From: Rosettibacter sp037481715
GTDB taxonomy: Bacteria; Bacteroidota; Ignavibacteria; Ignavibacteriales; Melioribacteraceae
Direction of reading: 5' to 3'
NCBI GenBank assembly: GCA_037481715.1
Contig: JBBFLD010000004.1
Span: 1-64,000 of the forward strand
Length of the DNA stretch: 64,000 bases
Positions 1 to 7,631 of the stretch are shown here, piece after piece. The translations under genes and the position numbers were made by a program. The notes beneath the pieces are model-generated. The model saw only the letters and a program-made list of their open reading frames with translations. It did no database searches and was not told the DNA's origin. Each line of letters opens with the position of its first letter. Within the stretch, counting starts at the first letter, position 1.

Positions 1-77
1 TTTTCTTCTTTCATTTAATCAGCTCAGTATGGATAGAGCAGTCCGCCTAAGGCGGATTGGTCGGAGGTTCGAGTCCT
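1..77 (+). repeat. tRNA-like repeat unit, copy 1
   Basis: This stretch carries the D arm (GCTC with GAGC), a 17-nt anticodon arm, a 5-nt variable loop and a T arm (GGAGG, loop TTCGAGT, CCTCT) spaced exactly as in a tRNA. The 3' side continues to cgggggta at about 79-86, as if an acceptor strand, but the 5' side (atttaat) cannot pair with it, so no acceptor stem forms. The anticodon arm is a perfect palindrome around TAA and lacks the usual T33. It is identical over 77 bp to 104-180. I read it as a tRNA-derived repeat or pseudogene, not a working tRNA; it may extend left of the window. Confidence 0.6.
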
Positions 78-103
78 CTCGGGGGTACAAAATTTATCTA
101 TGA

Positions 104-180
104 TTTTCTTCTTTCATTTAATCAGCTCAGTATGGATAGAGCAGTCCGCCTAAGGCGGATTGGTCGGAGGTTCGAGTCCT
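104..180 (+). repeat. tRNA-like repeat unit, copy 2
   Basis: Perfect 77-bp direct repeat of 1-77 with a period of 103 bp. The two copies diverge right after the T-arm half (ctcgggggtacaaa after copy 1, tttagatttacaaa after copy 2), where the 3' acceptor strand should be. Neither 3' end pairs with the shared 5' flank. A further ttcatttaa at 199-207 resembles the start of a third, truncated unit. The anticodon arm folds as a 7-bp stem with loop TAA. Confidence 0.6.
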
Positions 181-213
181 TTTAGATTTACAAATATTTT
201 TCATTTAACAATA

Positions 214-2037
214 TTAACCTTCTAAACCTCTATACATTTCTTCGATTAAATCTTTGTATCTTTCTTCAATAACTTTTCTGCGGACTTTCAACGATGGTGT
301 AAGTTCTCCTGTTTCAATTGAAAATGGTTTATCAAGAATTGCAAATTTTCTGATTCTTTCGAAACTGGCAAGCTTCTTTTGAAATTGGTCTAATTCTCTA
401 TCCAATAATTCATAAATTTGTTTCATCTTTACCAACTCTTCTACGCTGCTGTATTGAATTCTGTTTGCATCAGCATATTCTTTGAGAGCTTCAAAATCTG
501 GAACAATAAGGGCAGTTATAAACATTCGGCGGTCGCCGATAATTACAAATTGGTCAATATACTTGCTTGCTAAGAACATATTTTCAATTGGAGTTGGAGC
601 AACATATTTACCTTGTGAAGTTTTGAATAAATGTTTTTTTCTATCTGTAATAATTAAAAATCCTTCTGCATCAAACACACCAATATCTCCTGTATGAAGC
701 CATCCATCTTTAATTGTTTCTTCTGTTTCTTTTTTATTCTTATAATATCCAAGCATAATGTTAGGACCTGAAGCAAGTATTTCACCATCTTTTGCAATTT
801 TTATTTCAACGCCGGGCAATGGTTTTCCTACTGTTCCAAATTTATAATCATTAACACGATTAACTGCAATTACTGGAGATGATTCAGTTAATCCATATCC
901 TTCTATAATTAAAATTCCTGCCGCTTCAAAGAAAATTCCCAGTTCACGGGCAAGAGCAGCTCCACCTGAAATAAAAAATCTTATTCTTCCGCCTGTTCTT
1001 TCTCTTAATTTTGATAGAACAAGTTTATCTGCAAGTTTATGCTTCAAAGTAAGTGAAATTGGTAAAGGTTGATTAGATTTTTTTGCTAATTGATATTCCT
1101 TACCAACCTCAATAGCCCAGTTGAATATTTTTTGTTTTCGTTCTGATTGACTTTCTACATTTCTTTTAATTCTTGAATACATTCTTTCAAATAATCTTGG
1201 TACTGCAGTTACTATTGTTGGTCTTATCTCCAATAAATTATTTGCAATCTTTTCAATCGATTCTGCATAAGCAATTGTTCCACCGCATGAAAAAGCTGTA
1301 TAATAACCAGCCATTCTTTCAAATATATGACACAAAGGCAAGAAAGAAAGGAATACATCATTCTCATCAATGTAAAATACTTCGTGAGCTGCTTTGATGT
1401 TTGATACAATATTTTTATGTGACAGCATAACACCTTTGGGTTCACCTGTTGTTCCCGAAGTATAAATTATTGTGCATAAATCTGTTTCTCTGCAAAGTTC
1501 GCTTTGTTCTTTGAAATAATTCGGGTTTTCTTTTCTAAATTCTTTTCCTCTGTTCTGAACTTCTTCAAAAGAATAAACATCTTTGTCATTAGTCTTATCA
1601 CTGTTGTTCATTACAACAATGAATTTTAAATGTTTGCAATTGTTCTTGATCTTCAAAATCTTATTTAACTGAAATTTATTCGAAACAATTACACCAATTG
1701 ATTCAGAATTATTTAAAATATATTCTATAGTTTCCGATGTGGAGATTGGATAAATAGGAACATCAACTGCACCGATGCCCAAAATTGCCATATCTGAATA
1801 AACCCATTCAGGTCGATTTTCTGAAATAATAGCTACTTTATGATCTCTCTTAACTCCCAATGCTGCAAGTCCGCATGCAAAGTTTACTGTTTCATCATAA
1901 AGCTGGTCGTACGTAATTCCTACCCAGGTTTCATTTACTTTATGTTTAAGTGCAGGTCTTTCTTTTCCTTTTCCAAATTCAGTTGTAATAAAATTGAAAA
2001 GTTCTGGGATAGTTTTAAAGTCCTTTAGTACTGGCAT
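214..2037 (-). CDS. fadD: Long-chain acyl-CoA synthetase (AMP-forming)
   Basis: Activates fatty acids with ATP and CoA through an acyl-adenylate. The AMP-binding signature YTSGTTGEPKGVMLSH lies near residue 195, followed by GYGLTESSPV near 385, the GDIG hinge region and a DRKKHLFKTSQGKYVAP segment near 475. The length of 607 aa is normal for the bacterial FadD/FAA type. An in-frame TTG lies 12 bp further upstream at 2049, but the Shine-Dalgarno GGAGGA sits between it and the ATG at 2037, so the ATG is chosen. The gene is divergent from the DedA-like gene and stands apart from other lipid genes here. The exact chain-length preference cannot be read from sequence. Confidence 0.9.
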   Translation of the reverse strand: MPVLKDFKTIPELFNFITTEFGKGKERPALKHKVNETWVGITYDQLYDETVNFACGLAALGVKRDHKVAIISENRPEWVYSDMAILGIGAVDVPIYPISTSETIEYILNNSESIGVIVSNKFQLNKILKIKNNCKHLKFIVVMNNSDKTNDKDVYSFEEVQNRGKEFRKENPNYFKEQSELCRETDLCTIIYTSGTTGEPKGVMLSHKNIVSNIKAAHEVFYIDENDVFLSFLPLCHIFERMAGYYTAFSCGGTIAYAESIEKIANNLLEIRPTIVTAVPRLFERMYSRIKRNVESQSERKQKIFNWAIEVGKEYQLAKKSNQPLPISLTLKHKLADKLVLSKLRERTGGRIRFFISGGAALARELGIFFEAAGILIIEGYGLTESSPVIAVNRVNDYKFGTVGKPLPGVEIKIAKDGEILASGPNIMLGYYKNKKETEETIKDGWLHTGDIGVFDAEGFLIITDRKKHLFKTSQGKYVAPTPIENMFLASKYIDQFVIIGDRRMFITALIVPDFEALKEYADANRIQYSSVEELVKMKQIYELLDRELDQFQKKLASFERIRKFAILDKPFSIETGELTPSLKVRRKVIEERYKDLIEEMYRGLEG

Positions 2038-2041
2038 TAAT

Positions 2042-2047
2042 TCCTCC
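2042..2047 (-). promoter_or_regulatory. Shine-Dalgarno site deciding the fadD start
   Basis: GGAGGA on the minus strand with 4 nt before the ATG at 2037. It overlaps the in-frame TTG at 2049 and so argues against that codon as the start. Confidence 0.7.
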
Positions 2048-2137
2048 AAAATTTTGAAACAAAATAATCTACGTCTTCTTAAAAATCAACGAGAACAAAA
2101 AGATAAAAAATAAATTTTTCAGAATATCAAATTTTAC

Positions 2138-2145
2138 TATACTTG
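2138..2145 (+). promoter_or_regulatory. Possible -7 box for the DedA-like gene
   Basis: TATACTTG matches the Bacteroidota -7 consensus TAnnTTTG at all but one position and lies about 20 nt before the ATG at 2166. I see no convincing -33 element, so this is a weak call. Confidence 0.22.
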
Positions 2146-2165
2146 CATTTCAAAATAAGTGCTAT

Positions 2166-2780
2166 ATGAAAATCTTACGAAGACTTTATGATTGGGTTCT
2201 GCACTGGGCAGAAACACAATATGGACCTGCAGCATTATTTCTTCTTTCATTTGCAGAGGCATCATTCTTTCCAATTCCACCAGATGCCTTATTAATTGCT
2301 CTTGTTTTAGGTTCACAAAAAAAAGCTTTTAAATTTGCATTTATCTGTACAATTGCTTCTGTTCTTGGGGCACTTGCTGGTTATGGAATCGGTCATTTCC
2401 TCTGGTGGAAAAGCACAAATGAATTTTCGTCGGTTGCAGAATTTTTCTTCTCAACTGTACCTGGTTTTACTCACAAAGTTTTTTATGATGTAAAAAGAAT
2501 GTATGACGAATGGAACTTCTGGATAATTTTTACTGCAGGATTTACACCTATTCCCTACAAAGTTTTTACAATTACTGGCGGAGCATTTGAAATTAACTTA
2601 CTAATGTTCATCATTGCATCTATAATCAGCAGAGCAGGAAGATTTTTTCTTGTTGCAGGATTAATCTGGAAATTTGGCGGGCAAATAAAAACTTTCATTG
2701 ATAAATATTTTAACTGGCTTGCTGTTGCTTTTACTTTATTATTAATCGGCGGTTTTACTGTAATTAAATATTTGATTTAA
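2166..2780 (+). CDS. DedA/YqaA-family membrane protein
   Basis: Integral inner-membrane protein of the SNARE-associated/DedA superfamily, YqaA branch; DedA-type proteins are linked to polyprenyl-phosphate or phospholipid translocation and envelope homeostasis, but the YqaA branch is little characterised. The family hallmark (E)xxFFPIPPDALLIALVLG is at about residues 30-50, followed by a Gly-rich helix (ASVLGALAGYGIGHFLWW) and a re-entrant FTAGFTPIPYKVFTITGG near 120-137, with a C-terminal membrane helix. 204 aa is usual. It is one of only two plus-strand genes in the window and its last 4 bp overlap the convergent gene that follows. Confidence 0.85.
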   Translation: MKILRRLYDWVLHWAETQYGPAALFLLSFAEASFFPIPPDALLIALVLGSQKKAFKFAFICTIASVLGALAGYGIGHFLWWKSTNEFSSVAEFFFSTVPGFTHKVFYDVKRMYDEWNFWIIFTAGFTPIPYKVFTITGGAFEINLLMFIIASIISRAGRFFLVAGLIWKFGGQIKTFIDKYFNWLAVAFTLLLIGGFTVIKYLI

Positions 2781-3112
2781 TTCTTTTGAGATAAGATCTT
2801 TCCGTTTACTACTGGAGTTACACATATAAGTGGATTTTGTGGAACATTAAACTTTTCAAAAATTTCTTCAAATAGTTGATACTGCATTCCCTGCGATTCG
2901 AGTTTAGAAAATTTTCTATATGGCATAAATTCTCCCCTCTTATTTTTCGGGGCATCAAAATAATATGCATTCTCAAAATCTTTTTCTGCATTTTCTTTCA
3001 GGAATTTTATTTTAAGCTCATCACTTCCTTCAACATCATATGCTTTTGCCCGAAAAGCAACAACAAAATCATTTTCAATAACTATATAAATATTTAAAAT
3101 TGTTTCTAACAT
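2777..3112 (-). CDS. Conserved-looking protein of unknown function, 111 aa
   Basis: I do not recognise a family. The protein is small, acidic-to-neutral, has no signal peptide and no clear membrane helix, and starts with a hydrophobic strand-rich segment (ETILNIYIVIENDFVVAFRAKAY) that suggests a small alpha/beta fold. Residues about 45-70 are rich in charged and aromatic residues. Its stop overlaps the convergent DedA-like stop by 4 bp and it lies 12 bp downstream of the MqnA-like gene, so the two may be co-transcribed. Coding is supported by its tight packing between neighbours and lack of a competing frame, not by homology. Confidence 0.6.
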   Translation of the reverse strand: MLETILNIYIVIENDFVVAFRAKAYDVEGSDELKIKFLKENAEKDFENAYYFDAPKNKRGEFMPYRKFSKLESQGMQYQLFEEIFEKFNVPQNPLICVTPVVNGKILSQKN

Positions 3113-3124
3113 AATGCAGGTAAT

Positions 3125-3883
3125 TTATACGAAGTTGATATCAAAAATATCGTCAATAATTTCGTGATAGTATGTTAATTTTACTAATTCTTTAAGTGCT
3201 TCAATTTCATTTTGTGTTAGTTCGAAATAAATTGAACCAAGATTTTCTTTAATAAAAGATTTTACTTTTTCTGAATAATTCAAGTTTTGTAAAATATTAT
3301 CAATGTTATCTTCAATATTAGCATCAATTTCGTTAAAGAGATTATTAAAATTTTCTAATGAGTTTTTATTTTGAGATGCAAAAATGAAGTTCACATATGG
3401 CAAATCAATTAAATCAGAAATTTCATCTGCAAAACTAATCCCATGTTCAAAATTCCATGATGTAAAATTTTCATCGCCGCTTACAACATAATCTTTACCT
3501 GATTGTGCTTGAAACGATGTATCGAGAGTTATTTCAGGATAAATTGAATATCTTTCTGAAAATAAAATTTTTGTAAGAATAACTTCATTTACAGTAACAT
3601 CTGAACGCATGAAAATTTTATCGACCATCCTTTCACTTTCTGCAAAATACAAGTAGGAATAAGAAAGATTTCCATCAAAAGAAAAACTAAGCTTAGAAGA
3701 AACAAGCAAATCCTCATGATTTAAAAGTTCAAGGGAAGGAATCAGAGCAATAGCATCAGGGTCATTGAATAATTGTTTTGTAAGCAGAGCAGATTCTTTC
3801 TTAATAATTTTTATATCTGCATTTTCAGGAATATTTGATTCAAATATTGATGAAAAAATATTTTTTGGTAAATAGAGATTCAT
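3125..3883 (-). CDS. Divergent MqnA/MqnD-like periplasmic-binding-fold protein
   Basis: The architecture resembles MqnA (chorismate dehydratase of the futalosine menaquinone route): a segment reading DPDAIALIPSLELL near 40-55, a NEVILTKILFSERY segment near 100-113 where MqnA has its conserved Leu-rich ERY-like helix, a DLIDLPYVNFIFASQ strand near 157-171 that matches the family's LPFVFAxW region, and a C-terminal YFELTQNEIEALKEL...FDINF end as in MqnA. The N-terminal third is poorly conserved and starts without the usual GRI/VxxxNxxP motif. It is separated from the ribosomal operon by a terminator. It may be a paralogue with another ligand; function is inferred from pattern only. Confidence 0.5.
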   Translation of the reverse strand: MNLYLPKNIFSSIFESNIPENADIKIIKKESALLTKQLFNDPDAIALIPSLELLNHEDLLVSSKLSFSFDGNLSYSYLYFAESERMVDKIFMRSDVTVNEVILTKILFSERYSIYPEITLDTSFQAQSGKDYVVSGDENFTSWNFEHGISFADEISDLIDLPYVNFIFASQNKNSLENFNNLFNEIDANIEDNIDNILQNLNYSEKVKSFIKENLGSIYFELTQNEIEALKELVKLTYYHEIIDDIFDINFV

Positions 3884-3901
3884 ATTTTACTCAAAATAAA
3901 A

Positions 3902-3925
3902 AAAGCCGCAGTTGAAAGCGGCTTT
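3902..3925 (-). terminator. Rho-independent terminator after rplS
   Basis: Perfect 8-bp stem (AAAGCCGC at 3902-3909 with GCGGCTTT at 3918-3925) with an 8-nt loop. Read on the minus strand it is followed by a run of T (complement of the A tract at 3898-3904). It lies 8 bp beyond the rplS stop and closes the atp-ffh-rpsP-rplS run. Confidence 0.92.
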
Positions 3926-3933
3926 CGAAATTA

Positions 3934-4281
3934 TTATTTAAGATTCTTGTCTTTAATCTTTGCAGCTTTACCTGAAAGTTTGCGCAGATAAAACAACTTA
4001 GCTCTGCGAACCTTACCTTCGCGAAGTACTTCAATTTTAGCAATCTTTGGAGAGTTATAAGGGAAAATTCTTTCTACACCAACACCACTTGAAATTTTTC
4101 TAACCGTAAAAGTTTTGCTCAAGCCTGTGCCTCTGATGTTTATTACATCCCCTTCAAAAGGTTGAATTCTTTCTTTATCACCTTCTATAACTCTCACATG
4201 CACACGAATGTGATCACCTGCTTTGAATGCAGGCAAGTCAGTTCGCAGCTGATTTTCTGTTATTTCTTTTAGCTTATCCAT
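3934..4281 (-). CDS. rplS: 50S ribosomal protein L19
   Basis: Structural protein of the large ribosomal subunit at the 30S-50S interface. The sequence shows the L19 core: LPAFKAGDHIRVHVRVIEG near 14-33, RIQPFEGDVINIRGTGLSKTFTVRKIS near 37-64, and GVERIFPYNSPKIAKIEVLREGKVRRAKLFYLR near 68-100. 115 aa is normal. It is the last gene of the rpsP-khpA-rimM-trmD-rplS block, only 2 bp from trmD, an arrangement conserved across bacteria, and is followed by a strong terminator. Confidence 0.98.
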   Translation of the reverse strand: MDKLKEITENQLRTDLPAFKAGDHIRVHVRVIEGDKERIQPFEGDVINIRGTGLSKTFTVRKISSGVGVERIFPYNSPKIAKIEVLREGKVRRAKLFYLRKLSGKAAKIKDKNLK

Positions 4282-4283
4282 TG

Positions 4284-4970
4284 TTACTCCAGATTATTTA
4301 TCTTTTTCCATTTTTCTGTTAATATTCTTGATTGTTCTTCTTTCCATTCTCTAATTTTTTTTTCATTGCCCGAAAGTAAAACTTCTGGCACTTTCATTCC
4401 TTTGTATTCTGCTGGACGAGTATAATATGGTGCTTCAATATAATTTCCATCAATCAATGAATCATTTAATGCAGATTCACTATCATTAAGAACACCCGGT
4501 ATCAATCTAACAACTGAATCAATAATTACAAGAGCAGGAATTTCACCACCCGTTAATATATAATTTCCAATTGAAATTTCATCGGTTGCGAATTTTTGTC
4601 GAACACGGTCATCAATTCCTTTATAATGTCCAGCAATAATCATAATATTTTGAGCGAGAGAATATTTTTTTGCTAATTCCTGATTATAAAATTTACCACC
4701 GGGAGTTGGATAAATTATATAATCATAATTTCTTTCTCTCAAAAGTTTTTCAATGCATTCAAAGAACGGTTCAGGTTTAAGCAGCATACCTGGACCACCG
4801 CCAAAAGGCTTATCATCAATTTGTTTATGTTTATCGTATGCATAATCTCGTAGATTATGCACAAATATTTCTACTTTTTTTTTCTCCTGTGCTCTTTTGA
4901 TAATGCTTGTGTTTAAGGGACTGATTAATGAATCAGGCACAGCAGAAATAACATCAATTCTCATCATCAT
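4284..4970 (-). CDS. trmD: tRNA (guanine37-N1)-methyltransferase
   Basis: Methylates G37 next to the anticodon with S-adenosylmethionine, preventing +1 frameshifting. The SPOUT trefoil-knot signature is complete: FGGGPGMLLKPEPFFE near 57-72, YPTPGGKFYN near 87, IIAGHYKGIDDRV near 111-123 and DEISIGNYILTGGEIPAL near 130-147. Three consecutive ATG codons begin the frame (4970, 4967, 4964); the third, giving MRIDVISAVP, fits the family start best. The start overlaps the end of rimM by about 11-17 bp, implying translational coupling. Cytoplasmic enzyme. Confidence 0.97.
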   Translation of the reverse strand: MMMRIDVISAVPDSLISPLNTSIIKRAQEKKKVEIFVHNLRDYAYDKHKQIDDKPFGGGPGMLLKPEPFFECIEKLLRERNYDYIIYPTPGGKFYNQELAKKYSLAQNIMIIAGHYKGIDDRVRQKFATDEISIGNYILTGGEIPALVIIDSVVRLIPGVLNDSESALNDSLIDGNYIEAPYYTRPAEYKGMKVPEVLLSGNEKKIREWKEEQSRILTEKWKKINNLE

Positions 4971-5472
4971 AAAGCAAATCGCAGTCTTCTACTAAATCCA
5001 GTCTTTTCTTTTCTGGGTCGAAGTTTTTTATGTAATCCTTTACTGCAGGTAATAGAATATCTTTACCTTGTAAATCTTTAATTAAGTATACATCATTAGA
5101 TTTAAGAACAAATACATCTTTCAGATAGCCAAGAAGTTTTCCATTTCTGTAAACTTCACTATCAATCAAGTCGTGAATAAAATAAGTATCTTTATCAAGT
5201 TTGACAGCATTTTTTGAATCTACATAAATTTTTTTACCAACTAACAATGCAGCATCTTTTTCGTTATCAAAGCCTTTAATTTTAAGAGCAATATTGCCAT
5301 CAATAATTTCTGTTTTTTCGACAAAGAACTCTTTAGAGTTTCCAAAAAACTCAATAAAAATATTCTTCAAAGCAAAGAATCTCTCATTAAAATCGGAATA
5401 GGAATCTACCGCAACAAACCCCTCATTATTCAATACAGACTTTACAACAGCAATTAAAATTAAGTCATTCAC
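4954..5472 (-). CDS. rimM: 16S rRNA processing protein RimM
   Basis: Assembly factor for the 30S head that binds S19. The N-terminal RimM domain begins LILIAVVKSVLNNEGFVAVDSYSD, less conserved than usual (the common G-hG-hR-G-h pattern is blurred), but the PRC-barrel half is clear: DKDTYFIHDLIDSEVYRNGKLLGYLKDVF near 96-122 and a C-terminal ILLPAVKDYIKNFDPEKKRLDLVEDCDLL that matches the family end. 172 aa is normal. Position between khpA and trmD supports the call. Confidence 0.93.
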   Translation of the reverse strand: MNDLILIAVVKSVLNNEGFVAVDSYSDFNERFFALKNIFIEFFGNSKEFFVEKTEIIDGNIALKIKGFDNEKDAALLVGKKIYVDSKNAVKLDKDTYFIHDLIDSEVYRNGKLLGYLKDVFVLKSNDVYLIKDLQGKDILLPAVKDYIKNFDPEKKRLDLVEDCDLLYDDEN

Positions 5473-5483
5473 TTAATAAAATA

Positions 5484-5717
5484 TTAATCCAATATTTTTA
5501 GAATTGCACGTTTCCCTTCCTTAGCTGCAATTGCTGTAAGCAAAGTTCTCATTGCCTGAGCAGTTTTGCCTTGTTTACCAATTACTTTTCCAACATCTTC
5601 GGCACCTACTTTTAAAGTAAGCTCGATAGTTTTTTCATCGGGTCTTGCTTCTTCAATAGAAACATTGCCCGGATTGTCAACAAGGTGTTTTGCGATAAAT
5701 TCAATAAATTCCTTCAT
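5484..5717 (-). CDS. khpA: KH-domain RNA-binding protein KhpA (YlqC)
   Basis: Small single-KH protein that binds RNA, in Gram-positives together with KhpB. The KH loop GKVIGKQGKTAQAMRTLL lies near residues 47-64 of the 77-aa product, with the expected GxxGxxG glycines. The frame can be opened at ATG 5732, but the family begins MKEFIEFIAKHLVDNP, which places the start at 5717. It sits between rpsP and rimM, its usual place in Firmicutes and in many other phyla. Confidence 0.92.
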   Translation of the reverse strand: MKEFIEFIAKHLVDNPGNVSIEEARPDEKTIELTLKVGAEDVGKVIGKQGKTAQAMRTLLTAIAAKEGKRAILKILD

Positions 5718-5761
5718 GAGAGTACCTATCATTAAGTGAATAAGGGTACCTAATTAATAAT

Positions 5762-6214
5762 TTATGCTTCTCCGGAAGCAGTACCCTTTACTTCCGCTGC
5801 ACTGTTAGAATCTTCTGTTGTATCAGCTTTTTCTTCTGATTTCTTTTTAGATTTTGATTTTTCTGCTTTTTTAAGAGCAGCTGCTAATTTAGCTTCCTTT
5901 AATTTTTTCCATTCTTCCAATCTTGCTGCAATTTGTTCTTCAGAAAATCCACGCTTCATTAAATCACGTTTTAAAAGAATTCCTTTTTGAGAAAGAAGAC
6001 TTCTTACCGTTTCTGTAGGTTGAGCACCAACATTCAACCAATACAAAGCTCTGTCTTCTTTTATTTCAACAGTAGCTGGTTCAGTTTTAGGATTATATAA
6101 TCCAATTGCTTCTATAAATTTACCATCTCTTGGTGAACGAGCATCGGCAGCCACAACTTTATATACTGGCTGTTTTTTCTTTCCCATTCGTTTCAGTCTT
6201 AACTTTACTGCCAA
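5762..6214 (-). CDS. rpsP: 30S ribosomal protein S16 with a long C-terminal tail
   Basis: The first 85 residues are a standard S16: VKLRLKRMGKKKQPVYKVV, DARSPRDGKFIEAIGLYNP and ALYWLNVGAQPTETVRSLLSQKG. The remaining 65 residues are a low-complexity tail rich in Lys, Ala, Glu and Ser, a feature of Bacteroidota-group S16 proteins, making the 150-aa product nearly twice the E. coli length. The start codon is TTG at 6214, giving MAVKLRLKRMG, and is backed by a strong Shine-Dalgarno GGAGG about 10 nt upstream. Followed by khpA, rimM, trmD and rplS. Confidence 0.96.
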   Translation of the reverse strand: MAVKLRLKRMGKKKQPVYKVVAADARSPRDGKFIEAIGLYNPKTEPATVEIKEDRALYWLNVGAQPTETVRSLLSQKGILLKRDLMKRGFSEEQIAARLEEWKKLKEAKLAAALKKAEKSKSKKKSEEKADTTEDSNSAAEVKGTASGEA

Positions 6215-6224
6215 TTTATTTATT

Positions 6225-6229
6225 CCTCC
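6225..6229 (-). promoter_or_regulatory. Shine-Dalgarno of rpsP before a TTG start
   Basis: GGAGG within AAGGAGGAA on the minus strand, 10 nt before the TTG at 6214. There is no ATG between this site and the conserved S16 sequence, so it fixes the rare start codon. Confidence 0.75.
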
Positions 6230-6247
6230 TTTATTTTATATAATAAT

Positions 6248-7582
6248 TTAATTCATTCTAAAATTTTTCAGGTTCATTATGCCTGCTTTACCAGATTTTG
6301 AATTCAACATTTTTATCATCTGCTGCATTTGATTAAATTGTTTTATCAATCTATTGACATCCTGTATTGAATTACCACTCCCGCGTGCTATTCTTTTTCT
6401 TCTGCTTCCGTTCAATATTTTAGGATTTCTTCTTTCTTCTTTTGTCATTGATTGAATTATTGATTCTACCTTTATCAACTGTTTATCATCAATATCTGCA
6501 TTCTTTAATGCTGAGCCAATTCCAGGAATCATTGACAAAAGTGATTTCAAAGAACCCATTTTTTTTATCATTTTAATCTGCTTTAAGAAATCATCAAAAT
6601 CAAATTTATTTGCTAATAATTTTCTTTCAAGTTCTTCAGCTTCTTTTTCATCTACCTGTTGTTGAGCTTTTTCAACAAGTGTTATTATATCGCCTTTACC
6701 AAGTATTCTTGAAGCTAATCTATCAGGATAAAATACTTCAATAGAATCAAGTTTTTCACCTACACTGATAAATTTTATAGGTCTATCAACAACTGCTTTA
6801 ATTGATAAAACACAACCACCTCTTGCATCACCATCAAGTTTTGTAACAACAATGCCGTCGAAATCAACTTTTTCGTGAAAAGCTTTTGCAGAATTTACTG
6901 CATCCTGTCCAGTCATCGAATCAACTACAAATAAAGTTTCCGTTGGATTCACCTTTTCTTTAATAGCAGCTGCTTCAAGCATCATTTCATCGTCAACATG
7001 AAGTCTTCCTGCAGTATCAATAATCACTGTATCAAGTTTATTATCTTTTGCAAAGCTTAATGACTCATAAGCAATTTTTACCGGTTCATTGCTGCCATCA
7101 ATCGAAAATACAGGAACATTTATTTGAGTTCCAAGTATTTTCAACTGATTCACTGCAGCAGGACGGTAAACATCTGCAGCAACTAAAAGAACATTTCTTT
7201 TTCTATCTTTAAGATACTTAGCAAGTTTAGCACTGAAAGTAGTTTTGCCGCATCCCTGCAGTCCAATTAACATAATTACTGTAATTCCCGTTGGATTTAA
7301 TTTCAATTCGCTGCCAGTTCCACCTAAAAGTTTTGTAAGCTCATCGTAAATTATTTTTGTTATGAGCTGTCCGGGTGTTACAGACAGCAAAACTTCCTTT
7401 CCAAGTGCCTTTGCTTTTACATCATCAATAAATTGTTTTGCTACTTTATAGTTCACATCAGCATCTAAAAGAACACGTCTAATTTCCCGAAGTGTATCAG
7501 AAATATTTTCTTCGGTTAATCTTCCCTGACCAGTAATTTTCTTTAAAGTTCGTTCCAGTTTTTCAGTTAAATCTTCAAGCAT
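6248..7582 (-). CDS. ffh: Signal recognition particle protein Ffh (SRP54)
   Basis: GTPase that binds signal sequences and 4.5S RNA and delivers ribosomes to FtsY for co-translational insertion. The N helix bundle spans about 1-90; the G domain shows IGLQGCGKTTFSAKLA near 106-121, DTAGRLHVDDEM near 188 and TKLDGDARGG near 246; the methionine-rich M domain spans about 300-444 with MSLL-type loops and GSGNSIQDVNRLIKQF, the RNA-binding part. 444 aa is normal. It lies between atpG and rpsP, joining the ATP-synthase genes to the ribosomal genes; ffh-rpsP adjacency is widespread. Confidence 0.97.
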   Translation of the reverse strand: MLEDLTEKLERTLKKITGQGRLTEENISDTLREIRRVLLDADVNYKVAKQFIDDVKAKALGKEVLLSVTPGQLITKIIYDELTKLLGGTGSELKLNPTGITVIMLIGLQGCGKTTFSAKLAKYLKDRKRNVLLVAADVYRPAAVNQLKILGTQINVPVFSIDGSNEPVKIAYESLSFAKDNKLDTVIIDTAGRLHVDDEMMLEAAAIKEKVNPTETLFVVDSMTGQDAVNSAKAFHEKVDFDGIVVTKLDGDARGGCVLSIKAVVDRPIKFISVGEKLDSIEVFYPDRLASRILGKGDIITLVEKAQQQVDEKEAEELERKLLANKFDFDDFLKQIKMIKKMGSLKSLLSMIPGIGSALKNADIDDKQLIKVESIIQSMTKEERRNPKILNGSRRKRIARGSGNSIQDVNRLIKQFNQMQQMIKMLNSKSGKAGIMNLKNFRMN

Positions 7583-7631
7583 AAATTCCAGTAAAAAAGA
7601 TAATAAAAAGGAAAATCATTTCAAAAGTTAA

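Noticed and set aside
1..213. Reading 1-86 or 104-190 as ordinary tRNA genes
   Set aside because: The D and T arms fit, but the 5' and 3' acceptor strands do not pair in either copy, T33 is missing, and the anticodon loop is palindromic.
214..2049. TTG at 2049 as the fadD start
   Set aside because: The Shine-Dalgarno lies downstream of that codon and before the ATG at 2037.
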